DNA from: an uncultured Tidjanibacter sp.
Lineage (GTDB): Bacteria > Bacteroidota > Bacteroidia > Bacteroidales > Rikenellaceae
NCBI GenBank assembly: GCA_944326085.1
Contig: CALVCL010000007.1
Coordinates: 1 to 59,407 of the forward strand
Length of the DNA stretch: 59,407 nt
Reading direction: 5' to 3'
Below, piece by piece: positions 1 through 8,123 of this stretch; the first letter of the stretch is position 1, and each line of letters starts with the position of its first letter. The notes under the pieces are model-generated. The model ran no database searches. It saw only the letters and a list, made by a program, of their open reading frames with translations, and was not told the origin of the DNA. A program made the translations under genes and the position numbers.

Positions 1-32
1 CCGCTTCGGATGCCATGCTCAGAGCGACCACC

Positions 33-521
33 TCAAGGTCGGAAAACTTGGGGACAACACCCGGACGGGGCACATTCTTTTACCGTGAATGTTACCGTCG
101 CGTTGCCGGGACCGAGAATGTCCGACAGACGGGCGGAAGAGGTGAGTCGCCCGATGGGGGTGTAGCGGTAGGTCGTCGCAAAAGTCCGGTAGAACAAAAC
201 AAGGCAGTCGCTACCGTAAAGCATGAGGTCACCACTATGTATCGTGTCGATGCGTTGGGCCGATGTCGGAAGGGCGTCGGGAAGGTAGCCGTACTTCTCG
301 TTGCTGTTCAGCTCGCGCATCTCCAAATCCAGCGGAAGCATCGACATAAGGCTGCGTGAGGCTTCATTGTCGAAAAGAACCGCATCGAATGTGTGACCGT
401 TCACGGAAACGCTTACATGACGCAGGACAGTATCGTCTTGCGTGTCCGATGCGATGCTGCACCGAGAGTTCAGAAATGTTGCTGTCATGATGAGTATGAT
501 AAGTGCTTTGCGTGTTGTCAT
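33..521 (-). CDS. exported cyclophilin-like fold protein
   Basis: A 162-residue protein with an N-terminal hydrophobic stretch (about residues 5-18) followed by NSRCS, so it is exported or possibly a poorly matching lipoprotein. Residues about 35-150 match the cyclophilin-like fold family of small secreted or cytoplasmic bacterial proteins: a segment ending in SLMSMLPL, an E-L-N-x-N-E-K-Y block, then GDLMLYGSDCLVLFYRTF and a YTPIGRL turn. No enzymatic activity is established for this family. The last dozen residues (CAPSGCCPQVFRP) run past the usual end of the domain and are rich in Cys and Pro; this may be a natural tail. It lies 84 bases downstream of the flavoprotein gene on the same strand and is probably co-transcribed with it. 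The two families commonly sit side by side in bacterial genomes, which suggests a redox-related role; that is inference. Confidence 0.75.
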   Translation of the reverse strand: MTTRKALIILIMTATFLNSRCSIASDTQDDTVLRHVSVSVNGHTFDAVLFDNEASRSLMSMLPLDLEMRELNSNEKYGYLPDALPTSAQRIDTIHSGDLMLYGSDCLVLFYRTFATTYRYTPIGRLTSSARLSDILGPGNATVTFTVKECAPSGCCPQVFRP

Positions 522-605
522 GTGTGGGGGATAAATTGCGAGGCAGGGCCGACAGGCTCTGCCTCGATGTTTTGTGACCGGCGATGCGGCCGGGATTGCG
601 GACGG

Positions 606-1148
606 TTACATGTTGCGGCCCATTTCGTAGGCTTCCTGCATGGCAGGAGTCGATTTGATTTCGCCAGCGTGCCAAACTCCGGTCCCGTAAATGACACCTT
701 TGAGGGTTGGGTTCTCGAGACAGTCGAAAAAGCCCTGAAACGTGTCGACCGTACGGTACATCTTTTCGCGTTCCGCTTCGGCGGCCGTGAGTATGAGATA
801 GAACTCCTTGTCGGTCATTTTGGTGTAAGGGCCGCAGCAACGGTCTATCAGGGTTTTCATCTGTGCCGACATGGTGTAGAAATAGACGGGGGTGCCCATG
901 ACTATCGTATCGGCGGCGAGCATTTTGTCGATGATTTCTGCGGCGTCGTCTTTCTGCGGGCATGGCTTGCCGTAGAGGCTGCATACGCTGCATCCGGTGC
1001 AGTAGTTGATGTGTTTGTCGGCGAGGAAGACCTTCTCAACGTCGTGACCTGCCTCAATGGCACCGCGCATGAATTCGTCGCATAATGTGTCGGAATTGCC
1101 GCCCCTGCGCGGGCTGGAGGAGAGTATGAGTACTTTTTTCCGGTTCAT
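606..1148 (-). CDS. iron-sulfur flavoprotein (FMN-dependent reductase family)
   Basis: A 180-residue flavodoxin-fold protein. The N-terminus MNRKKVLILSSSPRRGGNS (residues 1-19) is the FMN phosphate-binding loop of the NADPH-dependent FMN reductase family. Cys50, Cys53, Cys56 and Cys63 form C-x2-C-x2-C-x6-C, the compact cluster motif of iron-sulfur flavoproteins, so it probably binds FMN and a 4Fe-4S cluster. The segment MGTPVYFYTMSAQMKTLIDR (about 85-104) is the usual substrate-side loop. Expected role: cytoplasmic electron transfer or reduction of quinones or oxidants; the partner is unknown. A TAnnTTTG box lies just upstream on the minus strand at 1171-1178. The next gene downstream is the cyclophilin-like protein. 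Confidence 0.88.
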   Translation of the reverse strand: MNRKKVLILSSSPRRGGNSDTLCDEFMRGAIEAGHDVEKVFLADKHINYCTGCSVCSLYGKPCPQKDDAAEIIDKMLAADTIVMGTPVYFYTMSAQMKTLIDRCCGPYTKMTDKEFYLILTAAEAEREKMYRTVDTFQGFFDCLENPTLKGVIYGTGVWHAGEIKSTPAMQEAYEMGRNM

Positions 1149-1170
1149 TGTTCTGTTGTTTTATGTGGTG

Positions 1171-1178
1171 CAAAGATA
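1171..1178 (-). promoter_or_regulatory. -7 box for the flavoprotein gene
   Basis: Minus-strand TATCTTTG matches the Bacteroidota -7 consensus TAnnTTTG, 22 bases before the flavoprotein ATG. No convincing -33 element at the usual spacing. Confidence 0.6.
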
Positions 1179-1237
1179 GTTCACGACGCATTGGGTCATG
1201 GTATATATATCCACGTATTGACTACCACTATTACGGA

Positions 1238-2059
1238 TTACAGCAGACCGTCGGCATTGAGTACCGGCATCGCGGCCTCGAGACGTTTGGCCAGCAGGTT
1301 GTAGTAGAAGCAGTTTCCGAGCGAGAGTACCGAGCGCAGTCCTGTATGGTCGAAGACCATGATTTCCTCTGCATCGGGCAGCATGTCGGCGGTTATGTCG
1401 CGTTCCTCGATGGAGATGCCGGCCATGTCGCATGCGCGGGCCATCAGTTCGCGTTCCGTGCAGGGTGGCATCAGAATGGAGGGTGGGGTGTACAGCATTC
1501 CGTTTATTGCAATGAATATCGGATAGTCACCGCAGGACACAAGGTGTTCGGCACGGTTGCAATGCAGGGCGATGTGGCATCCGGAGCGTTCTGCGAAGTC
1601 CCGCATGTAGTTTGAAGCGGCAAGCGAGACAGCCGTGCGGTGACCGGCGAAAGGCAGTTCGTAGTTTGTCAGGATAGCCTTCGGACGCAGGCTGGCCAGT
1701 TCATAGCCCTTGTATATTGTGCTGTGGCCTGTTGCCGCGACGATGTCCACAGAGTGTTTCGGGTCTGCGGGCGGCAGCAGATATATGAATACGATGTTGC
1801 CCAGACGTGGCATGCGTTCGGCGTCGAGCAGTTCCGTTATGTTGTCGTTCAGCTGCAGGAGGTCGTATTCGGGGCGTGTGCCGTAGAGTTTTTCGTACGA
1901 TGACGCCGCGTAGGCCATGTGACGGTCGAGATACAGCGGACGGTGGGCATCTGTGTTGACCGCGGCATAGACATAGCAGCCCTGCATCATCTGGCAGATG
2001 TCGGGCATGGCGTCTGTAGTGAGCAGACGACCGTTGACTGAAATTTTGGCGCCGCTCAT
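1238..2059 (-). CDS. class IV aminotransferase-fold protein, probably catalytically inactive
   Basis: A 273-residue protein with the architecture of class IV aminotransferases (branched-chain aminotransferase and aminodeoxychorismate lyase fold). The match is clearest in the second half, where residues about 170-193 end in FIAINGMLYTPP, a family hallmark. Key residues appear replaced. The phosphate-binding Arg of the H-x-x-R motif is Tyr50 (HMAY). No Lys lies where the PLP-binding Lys is expected (near Thr142, in GHRTAVSLAAS). The Glu and Asn of the E-x4-N segment are Ser175 and Pro180. It therefore probably does not carry out transamination. Its ATG overlaps the holA stop codon in an ATGA at 2056-2059, so translation is likely coupled to the DNA polymerase III delta subunit gene. 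The alignment was made by eye. Confidence 0.75.
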   Translation of the reverse strand: MSGAKISVNGRLLTTDAMPDICQMMQGCYVYAAVNTDAHRPLYLDRHMAYAASSYEKLYGTRPEYDLLQLNDNITELLDAERMPRLGNIVFIYLLPPADPKHSVDIVAATGHSTIYKGYELASLRPKAILTNYELPFAGHRTAVSLAASNYMRDFAERSGCHIALHCNRAEHLVSCGDYPIFIAINGMLYTPPSILMPPCTERELMARACDMAGISIEERDITADMLPDAEEIMVFDHTGLRSVLSLGNCFYYNLLAKRLEAAMPVLNADGLL

Positions 2060-3132
2060 TCGAGGAATATCTTTAGGAGAAGTTCTCGCAACAGTTCACC
2101 GTCGTCCGAAGAGTCGCCTCCTATGCCCTTGCTTCGCATGTCGTACTCGCGCAGTAGTCCGAGAATGTTGAATACCTTGCGGTTGGGGTAGAGCGATGCG
2201 GCCTGTTTGTATTCGGCCAGGAAGAAGGGGTTTGGGAGTTTCAGCAGTGCGCTCAGTTCGGCGTCGGAGGGCATTTGGGTGTTTTTGTGCTTTGCCTCCC
2301 AGCGCTTGTAGTTGATGATGAAGATGCGCTGGAAATGGGTGAAGAGCGCGCTTATGGTTACCGTCAGCGGGTTGTCCTTCGGGTTGTGGCAGAAGTGGTC
2401 GGCGATGAGCATGGCGTGTGACATGTTTTTTTCGGATATGGCGCGCGTAAGCTCGAAGTTGTTGAAATCCTTGCTGATGCCGATGTTGTTCTCGATGTCC
2501 TGTGCCGTGATGCGTGTAGTGCCCTCGGGCAGGTATGTCAGCAGTTTGTCGAGTTCGTTGGATATCTTGGCAATGTCCGTGCCGAGGTGGTCGGTGAGCA
2601 TTCCGAGTGCCTTGGCGTCGATGGTGCAGCCGCGGCTGCGGATAAAATCACCGAGCCATGCCGTAATCTCGTAGTCGCGCGGGCGTACCGACTCCAGTAC
2701 CTCGCCTTTCTGTGCGATGTGTTTGTACAGCTGGGTGCGTTTGTCGAGGGTCTTGCCCTTGTAGCATATTACGAGTATCGTGGAGGGTGACATTGCCGCC
2801 GTGTAGAGCGACAGCTGTTCGGGTTTGCGCAGTGCCTGTGCCTCCTTTACAATGATGACCTGCCAGCGTCCGAGCATAGGCATCTGACGGGCGTAGTTGA
2901 TTATTGTGCCCTCGTCGGTGTCCTTACCGTAGAGAACGATTTGGCCGAAGACACGTTCGGCTTCCGACAGTGCTGTGTCGGCTATGCGGTCGCACACACG
3001 GTCGATAAAGTAGCCTTCTTCGCCCATGAGAAGGTAAACAGGGGCGTATTTGCCTTTGTCTATTTCCCGCAAGAGCCTTTCGTATGTGGCTACGGTATCC
3101 TTGAATGTGACCTTACCGCTGCTTTTGGCCAT
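2056..3132 (-). CDS. holA: DNA polymerase III subunit delta
   Basis: A 358-residue clamp-loader delta subunit, which opens the beta sliding clamp during replication. The start at 3132 (MAKSSGKVTFKDT) was chosen because the residues upstream in the same frame overlap tilS and are unrelated to the family. Typical features follow: YAPVYLLMGEEGYFIDR near the N-terminus, VVIVKEAQALRK-like strand residues, and a C-terminal domain with FNNFELTRAI and FFLAEYKQAA. As usual for delta there is no working P-loop. It starts 17 bases after the tilS stop and ends in an ATGA overlap with the class IV aminotransferase-fold gene, so the run murB-tilS-holA-1238..2059 looks like one transcription unit. Confidence 0.92.
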   Translation of the reverse strand: MAKSSGKVTFKDTVATYERLLREIDKGKYAPVYLLMGEEGYFIDRVCDRIADTALSEAERVFGQIVLYGKDTDEGTIINYARQMPMLGRWQVIIVKEAQALRKPEQLSLYTAAMSPSTILVICYKGKTLDKRTQLYKHIAQKGEVLESVRPRDYEITAWLGDFIRSRGCTIDAKALGMLTDHLGTDIAKISNELDKLLTYLPEGTTRITAQDIENNIGISKDFNNFELTRAISEKNMSHAMLIADHFCHNPKDNPLTVTISALFTHFQRIFIINYKRWEAKHKNTQMPSDAELSALLKLPNPFFLAEYKQAASLYPNRKVFNILGLLREYDMRSKGIGGDSSDDGELLRELLLKIFLE

Positions 3133-3149
3133 AATGTTTCGGTGTCCTG

Positions 3150-4490
3150 TTATTGCAGTTCCTGTTTCAGGCGCAGGATGTTTTCCGTGCTGTCCGTTAT
3201 CTTGTAACGGTCGTCGATGCGTCGTCCGACAAGCCATACGATGTCGTCGCCGCTTACAAGTACGAACTGGCGGCTTTTTTCGGGAAGTGGTACCTTCTCG
3301 TTAATCAGAAAGTCGCTGACTTTCTTGTGACCGTTCATGCCGAACGGCACGAACGAGTCGCCCTCGCGCCAGCGGCGCAGCGTGAGAGGCCATTGCAGCT
3401 TGTCGGCATCGAGCAGTGCTATGTTGTCGGGCTGGTTAAGGCTGCCCACGTTGTCGATGTCGGTGTGTTCGACCAATATCACATTGTTTCCGCAATATGT
3501 CTTGTGAGCCGTTGCGGAGAGTTCGGTTTCGCACGGGTCTTCGTCGGAGATGTGTGCCACCATTATCTTGCCGCGGTCGACGTATGCTGCGTAGTCCTTT
3601 GAGTAGAAGCGTTTGCCTGTCGCATCCTTCTGTAGGGCGTCGATGAGTTTGTCAATCACGTCGCCCTTGAAGCCATAGCCCGAACTCATTATCTCATAGA
3701 TGACATAGTTGAGCGGCATTTTTTTGTCGATGCAGGCGGGGTCGATGGTTACCATATCGCCGCACGACTTCACGGCACTGTCCATAATGTTCTCTATGCA
3801 TCTGTCGATGAAGAGCTGTGCATCTGTCAGGCGGCTGATGTCGGCACCCATCACCTCGGTGAAGTTCGGGTTTATGTCGCGCAGCATGGGAACTATGCCT
3901 AGACGTATCTTGTTGCGCATGTATTTCGTCGAGCGGTTCGAGGAGTCCTCGCGGAACGGTATCTTGTGAGCCGTGGCGTAGTCTAGGATTTCGCGGCGCG
4001 ACGCGAAGAGCAGCGGTCGGATGACCTTGCCGTTTACCCTGTGGATGCCGGTGAGACCTTTCAGTCCGGTTCCTCGCAGGAGGTTTATAAAGAATGTCTC
4101 TATCGAGTCATCGGCATGGTGGGCAATGGCAATGGCGTCGTAGTTGTGTTCCTCGCTCAGTTCCTTGAACCAGTTGTAGCGCAGCCTGCGTGCGGCAATC
4201 TGTACCGACTCGCCGGTTATTTCCATTTCTCCGTGGGTGTCGAAGCGGCGGTTGAAAAATGGTATGCCGTACGAAGCGGCACGTTCTTCCACAAGCACCT
4301 CGTCCTCGTCGGACTCTCCGCCTCGGAGCTGGAAGTTGCAGTGAGCTACGCCCACCTTGTATCCGGCCGTGACGAACAGGTGCATCATCACCATGGAGTC
4401 CACGCCGCCGCTGACAGCCATAAGTATTCTGTCGTCGGGTTCCACGAGGGCGTGTTCCTTAATGTATTTTTCAAACTTTTTCTCCAACAT
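3150..4490 (-). CDS. tilS: tRNA(Ile)-lysidine synthase
   Basis: A 446-residue cytoplasmic enzyme that uses ATP to attach lysine to C34 of the CAU-anticodon tRNA-Ile, changing its identity from Met to Ile. The PP-loop SGGVDS is at residues 27-32 and is followed by CNFQLRGGESD and the AHHADDSIETFFINLLRGTG block typical of TilS. The C-terminal domain contains RRWREGDSFVPFGMNGHKKVSDFLI, the TilS-specific C-terminal signature (quoted here only as 3380-3300 on the plus strand; key residues R-R-W-R-G-D and K-K-V-S-D-F). Length is normal. It starts 61 bases after murB and ends 17 bases before holA on the same strand. Confidence 0.95.
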   Translation of the reverse strand: MLEKKFEKYIKEHALVEPDDRILMAVSGGVDSMVMMHLFVTAGYKVGVAHCNFQLRGGESDEDEVLVEERAASYGIPFFNRRFDTHGEMEITGESVQIAARRLRYNWFKELSEEHNYDAIAIAHHADDSIETFFINLLRGTGLKGLTGIHRVNGKVIRPLLFASRREILDYATAHKIPFREDSSNRSTKYMRNKIRLGIVPMLRDINPNFTEVMGADISRLTDAQLFIDRCIENIMDSAVKSCGDMVTIDPACIDKKMPLNYVIYEIMSSGYGFKGDVIDKLIDALQKDATGKRFYSKDYAAYVDRGKIMVAHISDEDPCETELSATAHKTYCGNNVILVEHTDIDNVGSLNQPDNIALLDADKLQWPLTLRRWREGDSFVPFGMNGHKKVSDFLINEKVPLPEKSRQFVLVSGDDIVWLVGRRIDDRYKITDSTENILRLKQELQ

Positions 4491-4551
4491 ACTTCGTATA
4501 TTCTTTATCCGACATCATCCGTCGGGATATTGTGTCTGTTTCGGGCCTTGG

Positions 4552-5568
4552 CTACCAGATGTTCACTTCGGCATCTATTCTAATTCCGAACTTCCGTTCC
4601 ACGTCGGCAATGACTTCTTCGGCCAGCGACGTTATGTCGGCGCCTGTTGCGCCGCCGAGGTTGACGAGCACGAGGGCCTGACGTTCGTATACGCCTGCCT
4701 TTCCGCGTGAGTGTCCTTTCCATCCGGCCTTCTCGATAAGCCATCCTGCCGGTATTTTGATTTTGCCCTCTGCGGCGGGGAACGACGGCATGCCTGGGTA
4801 TTCGGCTGCTATGCGTTCTGCTGTTGCGTTTTCCACCACGGGGTTTTTGAAAAAGCTTCCCGCGTTGCCTGTTACGGCGGGATCGGGCAGTTTTCCGTCG
4901 CGTATTGTGCGTACGGCGGTACGGATGTTTGTCAGTGTCGGTTCTCCGAGTTCGGCCACCTTGTCCTCGAGGGCGGCGTATCCGAGACGCGGCTGCGGAG
5001 TGCGCGAGAGTCGGAAGTGGACGGCAGTGATGACAATGCGCCCTTTAAGCGCACCCTTGAAGATGCTGTCGCGGTATCCGAACCCGCAGTGGCATCCGGC
5101 GATTGTTGCGGGCTTCAGGGTTTCGAGGTCGAGCAGTTCTACCGAGTCAATGATGTCCTTTGCCTCGGCGCCGTATGCGCCGATGTTCTGTACGGGTGCT
5201 GCGCCCACAGTTCCCGGAATGGCTGTCAGGTTTTCGGCGCCCCAGAGGCCGTTGCTTTCGCACCATCCGACGAATGTGTCCCAGTCGACACCTGCATCGG
5301 CCCGTACGCTGACCAAGTCACCGTTTTCGGCCGTTACGGCAATTTTTCCACCCGTTGGGTGGAGGAGTGTGCCGTGGAAGTCGCCGGTGAAGAGGATGTT
5401 GTTTCCTCCGCCGAGGACTGCGAGTCGGCCTCGGTTTTCGGCCTTGTGGACCGTCAGGTATTCGAGCAGCGACGCATCGTCGTCGAATTCCACAATGCGG
5501 TCGGCCGTGGCGTTGACGCCGAAGCTGTTGCGTCCCTTGAGGGATATGTTTAGTAATTCCTGTACCAT
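4552..5568 (-). CDS. murB: UDP-N-acetylenolpyruvoylglucosamine reductase
   Basis: A 338-residue FAD enzyme of peptidoglycan precursor synthesis that reduces UDP-GlcNAc-enolpyruvate to UDP-MurNAc with NADPH. The start at 5568 (MVQELLNISLKGRNSFGV) fits the family; a longer reading frame continues to 5775 but encodes low-complexity sequence and would cross the -7 box. Visible signatures: AVLGGGNNILF (FAD binding), GTVGAAPVQNIGAYG, FGYRDSIFK, and the catalytic serine segment NAGSFFKNPVV. The length and the C-terminal extension after that segment match type I MurB, as in Escherichia coli. It is the first gene of the apparent murB-tilS-holA unit. Confidence 0.95.
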   Translation of the reverse strand: MVQELLNISLKGRNSFGVNATADRIVEFDDDASLLEYLTVHKAENRGRLAVLGGGNNILFTGDFHGTLLHPTGGKIAVTAENGDLVSVRADAGVDWDTFVGWCESNGLWGAENLTAIPGTVGAAPVQNIGAYGAEAKDIIDSVELLDLETLKPATIAGCHCGFGYRDSIFKGALKGRIVITAVHFRLSRTPQPRLGYAALEDKVAELGEPTLTNIRTAVRTIRDGKLPDPAVTGNAGSFFKNPVVENATAERIAAEYPGMPSFPAAEGKIKIPAGWLIEKAGWKGHSRGKAGVYERQALVLVNLGGATGADITSLAEEVIADVERKFGIRIDAEVNIW

Positions 5569-5585
5569 AGCGTCATAAAACGTCG

Positions 5586-5593
5586 CAAAGTTA
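5586..5593 (-). promoter_or_regulatory. -7 box for murB
   Basis: Minus-strand TAACTTTG (TAnnTTTG) about 17 bases before the murB ATG. This predicts a very short 5' untranslated region and argues against the longer upstream start. Confidence 0.6.
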
Positions 5594-5810
5594 GGAATTT
5601 TATCGGAATAGTGTGTTGGTATTGTCGGGGTGCTGCATGTCGTACAGAACATGCTGGGGAGGCATGCCATATCGCACGGTGTAGCACTTGAAATGAGTGT
5701 GTCTTTGTGGATAGGCGTATTCTGTTGACGCCGAGTTGCGGGTTGCGGATGTATAGTGTCATGTTTTTGCGGCAAAGTGTTTGGAGCGTAATGTTTTTTT
5801 TACATTTATG

Positions 5811-5843
5811 TTGGTATGACTACGGAAATAATCCGTATATTTG
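5811..5843 (+). promoter_or_regulatory. promoter for the DUF4301 gene
   Basis: TATATTTG at 5836-5843 with TTG at 5811-5813, a 22-base spacer. The TTG that could serve as an upstream start codon (5841) is the last part of this -7 box, so translation more likely begins at the ATG at 5871. Confidence 0.5.
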
Positions 5844-5870
5844 AAGAAGGGTAACTTAAATTTTGAGCCT

Positions 5871-7340
5871 ATGTTGGAGCAGAACGATAAACAGTATATT
5901 ATCGACCGCGGAATGGATGTCGCAACGGTGGAGCGTCAAATCGGACGTTTCGTCAACGGTTTTCCGTATCTGCAAATCATACGTCCCGCGTCGGTGGGTG
6001 ACGGTATTGTCAGGCTCGGCGGGCAGGAGTTGACGGCTCTCGGCGACTATTACGACAGCCGTGCCGCTTCGACGCGTGCCGTGAAGTTCGTTCCCGCTTC
6101 GGGTGCCGCGACACGAATGTTCAAGGACCTGTTTGCTTTTCTCGGCTCCGGCGAGACTAACAGGACCGTGGATGAGGTGCTGGCATCGTTGGAGGATTTC
6201 GCATTCTACGACAGCCTCCGCCCGATGCTTCCCGAGGGTGCTTCGGGCCGTGACGTGATAGAACGCATCGTCGGCGGCGAGGGTCTCGGCTACGGTGACA
6301 AGCCCAAGGCACTCATACTGTTCCACCGCTATGCGCATGAGGTGCGCACGGCACTCGAGGAACATCTCGTCGAGGGAGCCGAATATGCAGCGTGCGGCGG
6401 CAGGGTGGCGATACACTTTACGGTGTCGCCCGAGCACCGTGCCGGTTTTGACGCCCTTCTTGAGAGGGTTCTCACCAAGTACGGCGACCGCTACGGCGTT
6501 CGGTACGACATTGCGATGTCCGAGCAGAAAAGCTCCACGGACACCATTGCCGTGAACCCCGACAATACTCCCTTCCGCAATGGCGACGGTTCTCTGCTGT
6601 TCCGTCCGGCGGGTCATGGCGCCCTTATTGAAAATCTCAACGAACTGGACGCGGACATTATCTTCATAAAGAACATAGACAACGTGACGACGGACTCCCG
6701 TCGCGGTGATACGGTGCTTTACAAGAAGGCTCTTGCCGGTATGCTGATGCGTACCCGCGACGAGGCTTACGCCTACATGCGCATGCTCGGCGAGGGGGTT
6801 CCTTCGAAGGAGCTTGCGGACGACATTGCGTCATTTGTTCGAAATACACTCAACGTGGAACTACCTGAAGGCTTTGACGGTATGGATGCTTCGGCGCGTG
6901 GCGATGTTCTGCGCCGTGTGCTCGACCGACCCATGAGAGTCTGTGGCATGGTCCGCAACGAGGGTGAGCCGGGAGGCGGGCCTTTCTTTGCGCGCAGCGG
7001 TGACGGGTTTGTGTCGCTGCAAATTGTTGAGTCGTCGCAGATAGCCCCCGACCGCAGGGATGTGATGCGCGGGGCTACACATTTCAATCCGGTGGATTTG
7101 GTTTGCAGCACGAAGGACTACCGCGGTCGTAAGTATGACCTGTCGCGTTTTGTCGACCATGCGACGGGGTTCATATCGGAGAAGTCGAAGGACGGCAGGC
7201 CGTTGAAGGCTCTCGAACTTCCTGGACTGTGGAACGGAGCCATGTCGTCGTGGAATACGATATTCGTAGAGGTTCCTGTGACGACGTTTACCCCCGTAAA
7301 GGTAGTTACGGATTTATTGCGTTCTGGTCATAGAGAGTAA
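5871..7340 (+). CDS. DUF4301 family protein
   Basis: A 489-residue protein matching DUF4301, a family of about 500 residues largely restricted to Bacteroidota. Conserved-looking blocks are VKFVPASGAATRMFKDL near the N-terminus, KALILFHRYAHEVRTALEEH, VAIHFTVSPEH, the central SEQKSSTDTIAV and LLFRPAGHGALIENLNEL segments, DADIIFIKNIDNV, and a C-terminal ELPGLWNGAMSSWNTIFVEV. The SGAATR, RPAGHGAL and IKNID motifs resemble nucleotidyltransferase-type sugar-nucleotide enzymes; that suggests a reaction type only and the function is unknown. No signal peptide or membrane segment, so cytoplasmic. It is monocistronic by spacing: the V-ATPase operon begins 162 bases downstream with its own -7 box. Confidence 0.85.
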   Translation: MLEQNDKQYIIDRGMDVATVERQIGRFVNGFPYLQIIRPASVGDGIVRLGGQELTALGDYYDSRAASTRAVKFVPASGAATRMFKDLFAFLGSGETNRTVDEVLASLEDFAFYDSLRPMLPEGASGRDVIERIVGGEGLGYGDKPKALILFHRYAHEVRTALEEHLVEGAEYAACGGRVAIHFTVSPEHRAGFDALLERVLTKYGDRYGVRYDIAMSEQKSSTDTIAVNPDNTPFRNGDGSLLFRPAGHGALIENLNELDADIIFIKNIDNVTTDSRRGDTVLYKKALAGMLMRTRDEAYAYMRMLGEGVPSKELADDIASFVRNTLNVELPEGFDGMDASARGDVLRRVLDRPMRVCGMVRNEGEPGGGPFFARSGDGFVSLQIVESSQIAPDRRDVMRGATHFNPVDLVCSTKDYRGRKYDLSRFVDHATGFISEKSKDGRPLKALELPGLWNGAMSSWNTIFVEVPVTTFTPVKVVTDLLRSGHRE

Positions 7341-7398
7341 AGTGAATTGTGAACGAGATTGTGCCCATTATGGACGAAAATAGATGTCTGTAGGGTAC

Positions 7399-7406
7399 TA
7401 TTTTTG
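7399..7406 (+). promoter_or_regulatory. -7 box for the V-ATPase operon
   Basis: TATTTTTG matches TAnnTTTG and is followed by GC-containing sequence, 96 bases before the subunit E ATG. No clear -33 element. It is the only good -7 match between the DUF4301 stop and the operon. Confidence 0.5.
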
Positions 7407-7502
7407 CAATGCGTGCGTTTTGGGCTTGACATGACGGCGGAGACCGGCTTGGGAGAGTCACCGACGCAGGATTTGGAATAAAGAGATAAAATACGATAAA
7501 GC

Positions 7503-8123
7503 ATGGAAAACAAACTTCAGGAACTGACCAATAAACTCTATGAGGAGGGATTGGCCAAAGGACGCGAGGATGCTGAGAAACTCGTGGCTGAGGCGCATCA
7601 GAAAGCGGAGGCTATTATCTGTGAGGCCAGGGAAAAGGCCGCAGCCATCGAGGCTGATGCCCGCCGCAAGGCTGACGAACTTCGCAGGAACACGATGACC
7701 GAGGTGTCACTTGCAGGCCGTCAGGCCGTGAGTGCGCTCAAGGAGCGTATTGCCACCATGATAATTTCCCGGACGGTGTCTGGTCCGGTGCATGAGGCTT
7801 GTATCGATGCTAAGTTCATCAAGGAGATGCTTCTGGCTGTTGCTGCAGGCTGGCACAGCGATGCTCAGGGTATGGTGACCCTGTCGGCGCTGCTTCCAGC
7901 AGAGTGGAAGGATAAGTTCGATTCCGAATTCGGCGGAGCGGTTAACGGACTGTTGGCTGAAGGCATCGAGGTAGGATATTCCGACAAGGTGCACAACGGC
8001 TTCAGGATAGGCGCCAAGGATGGCGGTTACTATATCAGCTTTACCGATGCCGATTTCGATGCCCTTCTTGGAGAGTATCTGAAGGATAAGGTTGCTAACC
8101 TGCTTTACGGACAAGAAAAATGA
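7503..8123 (+). CDS. V-type ATPase subunit E
   Basis: A 206-residue peripheral-stalk subunit of the V/A-type ATPase. Residues about 5-75 form a long charged coiled coil rich in Ala, Glu and Lys (for example EAREKAAAIEADARRKADEL), followed by a globular C-terminal domain ending in DFDALLGEYLKDKVANLLYG, which matches subunit E and the C-terminal contact with the catalytic head. It is the first gene of the operon. Its stop overlaps the next start in an ATGA at 8120-8123, implying coupled translation. In other V/A-ATPases E pairs with subunit G (H) in the stalk; I find no gene for that partner in this operon. Confidence 0.9.
   Translation: MENKLQELTNKLYEEGLAKGREDAEKLVAEAHQKAEAIICEAREKAAAIEADARRKADELRRNTMTEVSLAGRQAVSALKERIATMIISRTVSGPVHEACIDAKFIKEMLLAVAAGWHSDAQGMVTLSALLPAEWKDKFDSEFGGAVNGLLAEGIEVGYSDKVHNGFRIGAKDGGYYISFTDADFDALLGEYLKDKVANLLYGQEK

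Larger units (their letters stand above)
5569..5870. other. divergent intergenic region between murB and the DUF4301 gene
   Basis: About 300 bases with outward promoters at each end: minus-strand TAACTTTG at 5586-5593 and plus-strand TATATTTG at 5836-5843. Minus-strand frames stay open through much of it (70-200 codons), but the composition is unlike a protein and no family is recognisable. I see no RNA gene or repeat. Confidence 0.6.

Noticed and set aside
393..1085. 230-codon plus-strand frame over the flavoprotein and cyclophilin-like genes
   Set aside because: Antisense shadow; cysteine- and histidine-rich without family features.
3133..3237. Upstream extension of holA
   Set aside because: The added residues are out-of-frame tilS sequence; the ATG at 3132 begins the conserved part.
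5569..5775. Upstream extension of murB to 5775
   Set aside because: Composition unlike MurB, and the extension crosses the -7 box at 5586-5593.
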